Shown: piece after piece, positions 56,572 to 64,000 of the stretch
Layout of the letters: every line of letters starts with the position of its first letter
How positions within the stretch are numbered: the stretch's first letter is position 1
Source: a virus
DNA length: 64,000 nt
Virus record (IMG/VR): IMGVR_UViG_3300020154_000003
Coordinates: 248,001-312,000 of that record
Strand: one strand, 5' to 3'
Notes under the pieces: model-generated
What the model was told of the DNA's origin: nothing
Database searches by the model: none
The model's input: only the letters and a program-made list of their open reading frames with translations
Position numbers and translations under genes: made by a program

Positions 56572-57186
56572 CTATTTAACAATTCCAAGCACCTTTAATC
56601 CTGAAAATCCTACCACATACGCATCAGACATATCATAGCTGGTCTCTTTCACCGCGCCACTCTTCTTATACATCCACTTAATTTGAGGCTCCATTTTCGA
56701 GACTTTATGCCATAGGTAAACCTTCTTATCCACGTCCTTCGGGAAGCTTAACGTTTCCTTAACTTTGCCCTTAACTTTCTTAACTTTAACTAATTCAGGA
56801 CAGAATAACTTTCTTGAATTATACACAGAAATCAGGTAAGGTGGTACTCCAAAAATTTCTTTAAGAATATAACAAGCAATCCCATTGAAAGCCAGTAATT
56901 TAGCTGTAGTTTCAATATTAACGGGAGTGTTCATCAAAGGTGCCTCCACAAAAATATTCTTTATGGTGCAGTTATATTCCTTTTCTACTCGCTCTCTAAA
57001 TAAGTGTACATATTGTTTAAATATGTCAGCCTTATCCAAATACCTAACTTCTTCAGGTACATTTTTATTCGTTTCCAACTTTAAATGCCTCAATTCCACG
57101 AGTTTACCCCGCTCATCCCATAATGCCATACCGACATTAGTTGTTGAGATGTCCAACGACCATGAATATTCTAACTCAGTACCCAT
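56572..57186 (-). CDS. RuvC-like Holliday-junction resolvase
   Basis: 204 residues. RNase-H fold acids: SLDISTTNVGMALWDE (D12), IFVEAPLM (E about 79), YDMSDAYVVG (D about 186 and 189). The spacing matches RuvC-type resolvases. It would resolve recombination junctions and branched DNA before packaging. Co-located with primase, phosphoesterase and GIY-YIG genes, which suggests a replication-recombination cluster. A helical insert carries a basic stretch VKVKKVKGKVKE. Confidence 0.75.
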   Translation of the reverse strand: MGTELEYSWSLDISTTNVGMALWDERGKLVELRHLKLETNKNVPEEVRYLDKADIFKQYVHLFRERVEKEYNCTIKNIFVEAPLMNTPVNIETTAKLLAFNGIACYILKEIFGVPPYLISVYNSRKLFCPELVKVKKVKGKVKETLSFPKDVDKKVYLWHKVSKMEPQIKWMYKKSGAVKETSYDMSDAYVVGFSGLKVLGIVK

Positions 57187-57192
57187 CCTTAA

Positions 57193-57396
57193 TTAATTAC
57201 CGTTTAGCTTATCAATTTGCTTCTGCAACTCTTTAGGGTCGCTTAGGTAAAGCTTAATTAAGTCTTCGATCACGCCACCAATTTTTCTTTTGCTGCCCAT
57301 ACAATACTTTTTCATTCTCGCATGGAGTGCGCCATCAATAATTACTGACTTAGATTTTTGATCGTCTTTCAGTGTGTTTTTTACTAATTCTTCCAT
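57193..57396 (-). CDS. ribbon-helix-helix-like protein
   Basis: 67 residues. SKSVIIDGALHARMKKYCMGSK (split) followed by KIGGVIEDLIKLYLSDP is the strand-helix-helix order of MetJ/Arc-type repressors. It would bind DNA as a dimer and may regulate the genes next to it. Six bases before the resolvase gene. A late-type word lies 33 bases upstream. Confidence 0.6.
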   Translation of the reverse strand: MEELVKNTLKDDQKSKSVIIDGALHARMKKYCMGSKRKIGGVIEDLIKLYLSDPKELQKQIDKLNGN

Positions 57397-57429
57397 TTTT
57401 CATATTTATTACAATCAGATGATTTTATA

Positions 57430-57437
57430 ATAAATAC
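57430..57437 (-). promoter_or_regulatory. late-type word GTATTTAT
   Basis: Leftward sense TAGTATTTATTATAAAATC, 33 bases before the ATG at 57396. Confidence 0.5.
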
Positions 57438-57479
57438 TAAAAATTTAGAAAAAAGAATAAAAATTTATAAGATTTTCTC

Positions 57480-58262
57480 TTAAAAATCCAAACTAAATTG
57501 GACTGTTCTAAATATTGTTGAATCCTTCGCAATAGGGTTGTTTAACTTACCCACAGCAACAAGATTATTATTATCGTCAAACACACCCACTTCACTGATT
57601 TGTACGGGGCTTGTGCTATCCCAAGTTGGGTTTGTTGTTGAATTATATTGATTCAAAGGCAATACAATTGAAATATCTGTTGTGTAAGCAATCGCTTGAA
57701 TTTCACTCCTAACATTACCAAAGAAGAAAGCTTCTTCTCCAAATGCTAATTTATTTGTATCGCCACTCAGGGCACTTGGATAATTTAAATAATCTAACGT
57801 ATAGGTCTCAGCATCATTGATCTCTTGAACGCCAATAGTTACTATGGTAGCAGAATTAAATGCAGCCTTAGGTATAGTTGTGCCTGAAAAAGATTCATAA
57901 CCATCTAATTGATTGGTCAAATCAAGAATTTTCCATCCATCCACATCAGGAGTGACCGTTGATCCAGTACCATCTACAATTTGAGCAACGCCAAAGAATT
58001 TAGTAGCTGACCAACCTTCACCCGTTTGTCCTGAAGCAATGTCTAAGGTATTTTTCATAAATGGGAAGAGAGACCCATCAGGAACAATAATGCTCAACGT
58101 CTTATTCACCAAAGAATTCGTTTCCAATTTCTCAATGTAATTACAATGAATACTAGGCGAATAACCATAAGATTTTCCTAATTCATATGCATTGGCAGTA
58201 CCGCCAGTAACTGAGTTATCTCCTAGTAAGTATGTAAAAAATATTGTTTTACCTAAACTCAT
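57480..58262 (-). CDS. probable tail or baseplate structural protein
   Basis: 260 residues, beta-rich, without catalytic motif. The start MSLGKTIFFTYLLGDNSVTGG and the strand pattern, with a T-G-G-x-A loop, fit virion proteins; the end VFDDNNNLVAVGKLNNPIAK is a typical strand-turn-strand. It is two bases from 58265-59851, whose product has the same style, so both probably belong to one complex in the tail. Confidence 0.6.
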   Translation of the reverse strand: MSLGKTIFFTYLLGDNSVTGGTANAYELGKSYGYSPSIHCNYIEKLETNSLVNKTLSIIVPDGSLFPFMKNTLDIASGQTGEGWSATKFFGVAQIVDGTGSTVTPDVDGWKILDLTNQLDGYESFSGTTIPKAAFNSATIVTIGVQEINDAETYTLDYLNYPSALSGDTNKLAFGEEAFFFGNVRSEIQAIAYTTDISIVLPLNQYNSTTNPTWDSTSPVQISEVGVFDDNNNLVAVGKLNNPIAKDSTIFRTVQFSLDF

Positions 58263-58264
58263 AA

Positions 58265-59851
58265 TTATGAATTATTTACAAATGTAACTGAACCATCAGT
58301 CAAGGTTATTTCTACCGTATCAGTTAACGTATTGTTAGGTGCTGGTACAAAATTATCAGTAACAACAATTGTGTATGTTCCAGTACCCAAATTACTGAAG
58401 ACATTTGATGCTTGACTAACGCCACCATTAATCGAATAAACTGGTTCAACAGCATTGCTAACGAATACAGTGATTTTACCATCGCTGACGCTAGATGATG
58501 TTGGATTGTTAATAACAAATGACATGTTAAACATATTGTTAACTGGCTCACAAGCAGATAAGTTGAAGCCAATCGTGGCTCTAGGTAGTGTCCAGTTTCT
58601 ATTCGATTTATATGTCATGGCGAATAACAATTCCTGATCTTCGATAACAAAAATCTTAAGATCATTGAAAACTTTCCCAACTACGTTTCCAAATCTGTCA
58701 ACCAGATCATGATACGTTGCAGTCAATCCGCTCAACACTTTTGGTGTGCTGTCACAACTCAACTTCAAACCAATAGTCCCACCAGTTTCATAATGCCACA
58801 TGATTGTTGGTAGTTCCAGCACCGGAGTATCTTCAAAAAGTCCTTCACCATAATGATTTGATGGAGATGCATTGGTGAAATGGATAATACCAATTTTTTT
58901 TATCTCCGGGGTTAAACGTTCTATGTAACGAACAAACCCACCAAAGCTTTTAGTATAATATTGTGAATAATTTCTATCTGTCGATGCAACACCTGCAACT
59001 TCCTCAGTAAAAACAATCGCCATATTCCAAACTGGAACATCTCTAACTGGACATATACAGTTCTCCAAAAATGCAATCACACTTTCTTCAATGAAATCAG
59101 TTACATATGGTGCGCTATAATATGTTTGAATTGAATCACCGCTAATTTCTCTATTGTTATTGTTTGGATACAAAAATGCTCCTGCAGCTATCGATCCTCC
59201 TTCACCATTGAAGTTAGGAAGTGGTTTATCAACAGTCACAACTAAATTATCTGTGCTCAAAGCACCTGAAATCTTGTTTTCTATTTTATACCAAATATAA
59301 GGTACAGCCTCACTCACTGTCGGACTGACAGTTCCACCGCTTATCAATGGATTTGACCATTTTACAAGTAAATAATCACCAATTACAGGTTCTGTAATAT
59401 TTGCCAAATAAGTTGGTGATTTTCTGATGGTTAACGTGGTTCCACCTGCTACTGTTGCAATGTTTATCTGCATGTCAGCCTGTTTCATTGTGAATGAATC
59501 GGTCAACAGCGTTGCGGATGTGCCAGTTATTGAGAAGAATCCACGTTCAGTAGCACTATTTGTTAAAATATTAGTGTTCGAAACAACGGTAGGTAGTGCA
59601 GTATATATTGTTTCCTCATCATCGCTATTCTGTAGAATATGCGAAATAAAAGTCGGATTATTGTCCTTTGGCCTGAGAATATTGGCCATAAACGCATCAA
59701 AACTGATGTCATTATTAAACCCATAGTCAATCTCACTATCACCAACAGCCCACTTAGTCATGGTCAATTTACCTTGTGAAAGTAATTGTCTACCAACATT
59801 CGTTAATTTAATGTTAATTACCGTAGGGTTATTTTTTAGTATGAAAGACAT
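58265..59851 (-). CDS. tail-associated structural protein
   Basis: 528 residues. The opening NNPTVINIKLTNVGRQLLSQGKLTMTKWAVGDSEIDY (split; about 7-43) is a signature seen in structural proteins of large phages of marine and gut Bacteroidota: V-I-N-V-K-L-T-x-x-G-R-x-L-L followed by W/F-A-x-G-D-S-E-I-D-Y. The rest is beta-sandwich-like, with an immunoglobulin-like domain near the C-terminus (about 430-528, with ITVFVSNAVEPVYSINGGVS). The late-type word at 59863-59870 precedes it by 11 bases. Confidence 0.75.
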   Translation of the reverse strand: MSFILKNNPTVINIKLTNVGRQLLSQGKLTMTKWAVGDSEIDYGFNNDISFDAFMANILRPKDNNPTFISHILQNSDDEETIYTALPTVVSNTNILTNSATERGFFSITGTSATLLTDSFTMKQADMQINIATVAGGTTLTIRKSPTYLANITEPVIGDYLLVKWSNPLISGGTVSPTVSEAVPYIWYKIENKISGALSTDNLVVTVDKPLPNFNGEGGSIAAGAFLYPNNNNREISGDSIQTYYSAPYVTDFIEESVIAFLENCICPVRDVPVWNMAIVFTEEVAGVASTDRNYSQYYTKSFGGFVRYIERLTPEIKKIGIIHFTNASPSNHYGEGLFEDTPVLELPTIMWHYETGGTIGLKLSCDSTPKVLSGLTATYHDLVDRFGNVVGKVFNDLKIFVIEDQELLFAMTYKSNRNWTLPRATIGFNLSACEPVNNMFNMSFVINNPTSSSVSDGKITVFVSNAVEPVYSINGGVSQASNVFSNLGTGTYTIVVTDNFVPAPNNTLTDTVEITLTDGSVTFVNNS

Positions 59852-59862
59852 ATATTTTTTAA

Positions 59863-59870
59863 ATAAATAC
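59863..59870 (-). promoter_or_regulatory. late-type word GTATTTAT
   Basis: Leftward sense AAGTATTTATTTAAAAAATATATG, 11 bases before the ATG at 59851 and overlapping the region before the glycosyltransferase stop. Confidence 0.5.
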
Positions 59871-60812
59871 TTACTCCTTTAATTTTAACGCTGCGGCTGT
59901 TTCACATATTTCATTGACATAGAAGCTTGAGCAGTACATGTTACTTACATACGACAAATCTTCATCGAATGGCGATTTTGCAATGAAATCACCTTTATAA
60001 AACATATGTGATCTATCATTTTCGGTAACACCTGCATTATGATAGATATTATTACTTTCTAGTTCAGATACTGGCGAAGTTGCCCAACAAAACGACAATT
60101 CATCAATTATTTCCGTATCCAGACCCATCAACCAAATATTCCACAACAATGCCCACATATCAGCAGTCCACGATTGTATTGGTGATTGAACTGCGTTCTT
60201 CTCAGAGGTTACCAACATTGTTTTATATAAAATGTTACAATCTCGTTCCACTTTATTCCAGAAATCGTATGATAAATTAAAATTTGAAGTAAATAAGTAC
60301 TGAGCACCACCGGACATTTCTTGGTTGTTGATTACATGTGTTGGATTGATTCCCACTACTCGACACATTTTTTCTAATAACCCTAAACCCTTTTCTCTAA
60401 TATATGCTGCACCGATATACGACCTAGTATCGGACACGTATATTTTTCTTTTGTCAATATAATCTTTCAAGTTTGGTATTTTTGTAAATATTACATCGCA
60501 GTCCATATATAAAACTGCTTTATTTTGTAATATGTCTGCGTATTCTCCAGTATATAATTGTTTAATTATATGAGGTCTAAGACTAGGTAAATATAATCTT
60601 TGAGACAAGTCCCTCGTATCTGGGAGAAAAATTACTCTAGCATCAGTAGTTTCTTTAAACTCAATTGCTTTTTCATTTATCCCAATTTTAGGATTATAAC
60701 CAAATAGTATAATAGTTTTATCTTCAATTCCAAATTTTTTGAAATTGTGCATTTGAACTTGTAGTTGCCAAACGTAGTAATCTGTATCTGGTTGAGCAGT
60801 TAAAAACTTCAT
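59871..60812 (-). CDS. glycosyltransferase-like protein
   Basis: 313 residues. VLYMDCDVIFTKIPN (about 95-109) contains the D-x-D of GT-A glycosyltransferases, preceded by a Rossmann-like half with ILFGYNP and VIFLPDTRD. W-x-A-D-M-W-A-L-L-W-N (about 215-225) and a later YHNAGV (about 258-263) resemble the acceptor-side motifs of the capsule-type enzymes. It would transfer a sugar onto a fibre, virion protein or surface glycan. Its place among structural genes suggests decoration of the neighbouring adhesins. Confidence 0.65.
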   Translation of the reverse strand: MKFLTAQPDTDYYVWQLQVQMHNFKKFGIEDKTIILFGYNPKIGINEKAIEFKETTDARVIFLPDTRDLSQRLYLPSLRPHIIKQLYTGEYADILQNKAVLYMDCDVIFTKIPNLKDYIDKRKIYVSDTRSYIGAAYIREKGLGLLEKMCRVVGINPTHVINNQEMSGGAQYLFTSNFNLSYDFWNKVERDCNILYKTMLVTSEKNAVQSPIQSWTADMWALLWNIWLMGLDTEIIDELSFCWATSPVSELESNNIYHNAGVTENDRSHMFYKGDFIAKSPFDEDLSYVSNMYCSSFYVNEICETAAALKLKE

Positions 60813-60826
60813 ATTCTATTGATTAA

Positions 60827-62239
60827 TTATACTGTAAGAGGCAGCTTAGAAGAAGACACACCAATACTTCCAGATAAAGTATCAAGTGATGCGTGATCCG
60901 AAATATTCCATGTAATTCCTCCATTATTAGAGTATAAATACGATTTATTTAGAACTGTAGCACCAACAAATATTAACATACCTATGTGAGAGTCATCAGG
61001 GCTTTCAATTTGTGAGAATGAACTTCCAGCGGTGCCTGCTCCCAATATATCTTCAATAGGTTGTGTTATTGTCCAAGTTGCCCCATTATCAGTAGACCTA
61101 CAAATATTTAATTTTGATGAACTTCCAATAGGTTTAGCTTGCAATACTAAAGTACCATCAGAAAGTACTACCAATCCAGTATAGTTCATACCTGCTGGCG
61201 ATGTAGCTAACGTAGTCCATGTCAATCCACCATCGGTAGTATTAATTAAAACATCTGAAGTAGAACTACCGCCATTTGTTCTAATCATCCAACCAAATCC
61301 ACTAGTATTTATTGAAAGTGAAGAGAAAGTCGATGATGGACTACCTAGACCAGTTGTCAAACTACCAGTAATATTTGTCCAAGTTACACCACCATTAACA
61401 GTTTTAATTAAACAAGACGTGAAAGGGCCGGGGTAATGATACAAACCATATCCTATAGAAGCATTTGCGAAATGCCATTCTTGAACAGCCATAAGAAGAC
61501 CCGGAAAAGTTACTACACTCCAACTATCCCCACCATTAGTTGATCGGTAGATATTATTACTCACCGTAGGGCCAGCCATCAATAAATTTTCTGTTACTGC
61601 GTATACGCTAATAATATTACTAACACCTGCAGGTTTATTAGTCCAAGTAGTACCACCATCAGTAGTTTTCATAAACCCATCATACGTACTATTAATAACG
61701 TAACCAGTTAAATTACGGAATGATCCCCGATATGCTGATGTAGTCATACCCGGAATTGTAATTTCGCTCCAATTAGCACCTCCATCAGCAGTTTTTAACA
61801 TTTTTCCTCCAATTGTAGGCGAACCAAATCCTAACCAGTAATAAACTGGTGGTGGTAAGGTTGTTGTGGTCGTAGTGGTTGTCGTTGTTGTGGTCGTAGT
61901 TGTAGTTGTGGTGGTTGTTGGTGGTAAAATAATTGGACATGCAGTATAATCAATACCAACCGATTGAGTTTTTAATGTAGCTATTTGACCACTAGTGATG
62001 TCTGTAACCAATTCTAAAAATTCATCTCTTCTTGCATAGTATTCAGCATCAGTCATTAAACTAACATCACTTTCATTTATTGCTGGATATATATTAGTAC
62101 TACCAGTAAACGCATTTTTCATATCAAATGAAAAATATGTTGCGCCAGTAGTCGTTACTCCATACCAATCAGTGACACCAGTGATAACACTTTTTATCAG
62201 TACCGACCTTCTATATTCACCGTTTTGTATTATACTCAT
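60827..62239 (-). CDS. Asp-box propeller adhesin with poly-threonine linker
   Basis: 470 residues. N-terminal domain (1-105, small and beta/alpha), then LPP, 20 threonines (codons at 61859-61918) and LPPP as a rigid linker, then seven Asp-box repeats of the form S/T-x-D/N-x-G-x-T/S-W (for example TADGGANW, TTDGGTTW, STNGGDSW, TVNGGVTW, TTDGGLTW, STDNGATW, SNNGGITW). These suggest a seven-bladed propeller as in Ycf48-like or sialidase-related proteins. No catalytic sialidase residues were seen. It is probably a virion protein that binds glycans. Two bases separate it from the next adhesin gene. Confidence 0.75.
   Translation of the reverse strand: MSIIQNGEYRRSVLIKSVITGVTDWYGVTTTGATYFSFDMKNAFTGSTNIYPAINESDVSLMTDAEYYARRDEFLELVTDITSGQIATLKTQSVGIDYTACPIILPPTTTTTTTTTTTTTTTTTTTTLPPPVYYWLGFGSPTIGGKMLKTADGGANWSEITIPGMTTSAYRGSFRNLTGYVINSTYDGFMKTTDGGTTWTNKPAGVSNIISVYAVTENLLMAGPTVSNNIYRSTNGGDSWSVVTFPGLLMAVQEWHFANASIGYGLYHYPGPFTSCLIKTVNGGVTWTNITGSLTTGLGSPSSTFSSLSINTSGFGWMIRTNGGSSTSDVLINTTDGGLTWTTLATSPAGMNYTGLVVLSDGTLVLQAKPIGSSSKLNICRSTDNGATWTITQPIEDILGAGTAGSSFSQIESPDDSHIGMLIFVGATVLNKSYLYSNNGGITWNISDHASLDTLSGSIGVSSSKLPLTV
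61859..61918 (-). repeat. poly-threonine coding tract (20 codons)
   Basis: Twenty consecutive Thr codons using all four synonyms (ACA, ACC, ACT, ACG mixed), flanked by LPP on both sides. The mixed codon use shows selection for the amino acids and not a microsatellite. Confidence 0.9.
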
Positions 62240-62240
62240 A

Positions 62241-64000
62241 TTATGATGTTATTGGGGTTCTCTCCCCTGAAAAGTTAATAAATAATTGTCCTGTTGGTTG
62301 ATCGATAAATGTCCATGTCGTACCACCATCAGTAGTTCTAAAATATCCGTTATTGGACGTGCTCGGATCAATAATTAAATGACCAGATGCAACACCAATA
62401 TTTTCATCAATGAAATAAAGTGCTGAATATGCACGACCAAGAGTATTAACTGCAGTCCACGTAGTACCACCATCTGTTGATCTAAGTATTTTTGCATCGT
62501 TTCCAGTATAACTCATTATCACGAAAACAATATTATCATCAATAGCCCATACTTGATTAACACCAAATCCATCAGCAGGTAGATTAGCACTAATATCAGT
62601 CCACGTATCGCCACCATCAATTGATTTGTATAATACGTTATCTGTACTCGTGCTATGTGTAAAGTATGCAACATTATTAGATGGTGCGAACGAAAGAGCC
62701 TTAGGTTGGCCAACAGGAGTCGCCAATATTTTAGTCCATGTTGTACCACCATTTGTGGTTTTATAAACGCCTTGATAACCACTATTAAACCCGTGATACC
62801 CTATTGCGTAACCAATATTTAAATCTTTAAAGTGTATACCATTTACAGCCTGACTAACTGCCCCAATAACTAACTCAGATCGAGACCAAGTTACACCGCC
62901 ATCTGTTGATTTTAAAAATCCGTTAGCCCCAACAGCACATAACACATTACTATTTAATGCTAACACAGCCTTAATACCACCACCATTATATCCTGCAGAA
63001 TTTAATGCAGGTCTTCTACTAGTCCATGTAGCACCTCCATCATTTGTTGTAATTATGTGAGGGAATGTTGCGTTTGAAGTAGATATGGTTGCACCCATAA
63101 TACCAACTTGCCCAACAAAACTAACATGACTATATCCAACACTATCAATTGTGGTTTGTGTGTTGACTGAAGTGAAGTTAAGTCCACTATCAATTGATCT
63201 ATATGCTGATTCGTTAGTTGTGTACCCAAAATAATCTGCTGCCCAAAATGATGGTATAGAACCAGCAGGTATTGTTATGGCTTCATTAACTGAGAACGGT
63301 AAAGGAGCGTCAATTATAGCACCGCTATCTGATGCTGTTATGGTGTTAATGTTAAGTGTTAGTGAAGTAGATGCGTCATCACTACTATTAGGACTGTGTG
63401 CGCTCATAGTTATCTGAATTGTCAGAGAATCGCTGCTTAACATAGTGAAGGATGATGAATTGTTTTCAGTACCATCAGTCACTTCGTTCGAATATATCAC
63501 ACTGCCATTCTTTATAATTTCCACTAAATTGCTTGCATCACTATCACCTTCTACCGTTGCAATTTGCCCCAAATCAAACCCTAACGTAAATATTGTTCCG
63601 TTAGATAAACTTGGGGTTATAGCAATTTCATATTCTAAGAATATGTCTGCATTACGATTTCCAGTAGTTGCACCGGAAGAGTATACTCTTTCAATTTCAG
63701 TCATAAAGAATTCATATTCATTAATAACATATTCTTGTTGAACACAAATAATATCATCCCACGCAAATGAAAATGTAGTATCCTGTACTCTTCTAACAAA
63801 TTCACTACCGTCATTACCTAAATGGTTTAATGACTGGTCAAAACTAACTCCCCTTCTATATGGAAATTTTTGCTTAGTAAATGCTGTGTTTCTAACCAGT
63901 ACACCACCTTTCTTTAGAATTATTGTGGCACTTAATAATTGATCTATGAATCTATGGAAAAAGCTATTGAACTTATTGATAAATGGATAAACGTTAGTAA
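62241..64000 (-). CDS. Asp-box propeller adhesin, truncated by the window edge
   Basis: At least 585 residues: the frame stays open upstream of the ATG at 63704 through to the edge of the window (98 more codons, ending EYEFFMTEIERV), so the real start lies to the right. Visible order: an N-terminal part with VRNTAFTKQKFPYRRGVSFD and WDDIICVQQEY, a beta-sandwich region, then seven Asp boxes (SIDSGLNF, TNDGGATW, STDGGVTW, TTNGGTTW, SIDGGDTW, STDGGTTW, TTDGGTTW), again a seven-bladed propeller. The C-terminal propeller is homologous in style to that of 60827-62239, so the two genes are paralogous in their distal halves. Probable receptor-binding or baseplate-associated protein. Confidence 0.75.
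   Translation of the reverse strand, partial: TNVYPFINKFNSFFHRFIDQLLSATIILKKGGVLVRNTAFTKQKFPYRRGVSFDQSLNHLGNDGSEFVRRVQDTTFSFAWDDIICVQQEYVINEYEFFMTEIERVYSSGATTGNRNADIFLEYEIAITPSLSNGTIFTLGFDLGQIATVEGDSDASNLVEIIKNGSVIYSNEVTDGTENNSSSFTMLSSDSLTIQITMSAHSPNSSDDASTSLTLNINTITASDSGAIIDAPLPFSVNEAITIPAGSIPSFWAADYFGYTTNESAYRSIDSGLNFTSVNTQTTIDSVGYSHVSFVGQVGIMGATISTSNATFPHIITTNDGGATWTSRRPALNSAGYNGGGIKAVLALNSNVLCAVGANGFLKSTDGGVTWSRSELVIGAVSQAVNGIHFKDLNIGYAIGYHGFNSGYQGVYKTTNGGTTWTKILATPVGQPKALSFAPSNNVAYFTHSTSTDNVLYKSIDGGDTWTDISANLPADGFGVNQVWAIDDNIVFVIMSYTGNDAKILRSTDGGTTWTAVNTLGRAYSALYFIDENIGVASGHLIIDPSTSNNGYFRTTDGGTTWTFIDQPTGQLFINFSGERTPITS

Noticed and set aside
2230-57262. Frequent TTAATTAA octamers.
   Set aside because: About ten copies in an AT-rich 64 kb stretch is near what base composition alone would give.
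38150-59870. TATAAATAC-like boxes on the + strand read as T4-type late promoters pointing rightward.
   Set aside because: All but one lie directly before leftward start codons with no rightward gene behind them, so the leftward reading GTATTTAT is preferred; only before hsp20 does the rightward reading make sense.
61859-61918. Poly-Thr tract as a simple microsatellite or sequencing slippage.
   Set aside because: Synonymous codons are mixed irregularly over 60 bases, which argues against slippage.
1-64000. CRISPR arrays, rRNA genes, insertion sequences, integrase/att sites, reverse transcriptase or diversity-generating cassettes.
   Set aside because: No regularly spaced direct repeats, transposase, integrase, reverse transcriptase or long terminal repeats were found by reading.

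Overview
The window looks like part of the genome of a large tailed bacteriophage that infects a member of the Bacteroidota. The main evidence is T4-type gene content: rIIA-like and rIIB-like proteins, a T4 Rnl1-type RNA ligase, a recombination nuclease that fuses the SbcD/gp47 and SbcC/gp46 halves, a DexA-like exonuclease, a toprim primase, a RuvC-like resolvase, Hsp20, a sigma factor, and tail fibre and adhesin genes. The DNA is AT-rich and genes are densely packed, often with 1-4 base overlaps. Two of the promoters (7-37 and 4159-4189) match the Bacteroidota -7 box TAnnTTTG, and starts lack Shine-Dalgarno sequences. No head, portal, terminase or DNA polymerase gene is present, so this is only a segment.

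Left edge, 1-1860: one small membrane-protein gene, then about 1.5 kb without a credible protein gene. This block is richer in G+C than its surroundings, is full of nested inverted repeats including two complete three-way junctions, and carries a tRNA-like element. A promoter lies directly upstream of that element. It is the best candidate for something undescribed: a large ornate non-coding RNA.

From 1864 to 26425 the genes are mostly leftward, short and accessory (rightward exceptions: 9580-11767 and 25963-26425). They include RNA ligase, rIIA/rIIB, a DUF262 protein, a cysteine-peptidase-like protein, a nucleotidyltransferase, a 2H phosphoesterase-like protein next to a deoxyribosyltransferase-like protein and a Nudix hydrolase, a CYTH protein, an AAA+ ATPase, two HAD_SAK-type HAD proteins, a macro-like protein and a bactofilin-like protein. 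Together they suggest takeover, RNA repair, nucleotide processing and counter-defence. Most transcription units here start with one promoter type, TTGTAAC or a degenerate form ending in AAC, exactly 16 bases, then CGTATAAT; several would give leaderless mRNAs.

From 26529 to 30730 a rightward block carries a MazG-like pyrophosphatase and the fused nuclease. From 30731 leftward genes resume with a PolB-type exonuclease, unknown proteins, thioredoxin, a large 874-residue protein and a lysis-like group (spanin-like protein, amidase-like protein). A rightward island (40446-43148) with its own early-type promoter and terminator encodes a secreted protein and an HNH endonuclease.

From 43173 to the right edge leftward genes encode an exonuclease, an RlpA-like protein, a patatin-like phospholipase, a 1013-residue fibre, a sigma factor, primase, a phosphoesterase, a resolvase, structural proteins, a glycosyltransferase and two Asp-box propeller adhesins, the last of which runs off the window. 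Many of these late-looking genes share a different upstream word, GTATTTAT, with no obvious -35 box. This suggests a two-stage transcription programme, possibly using the encoded sigma factor for the late stage.
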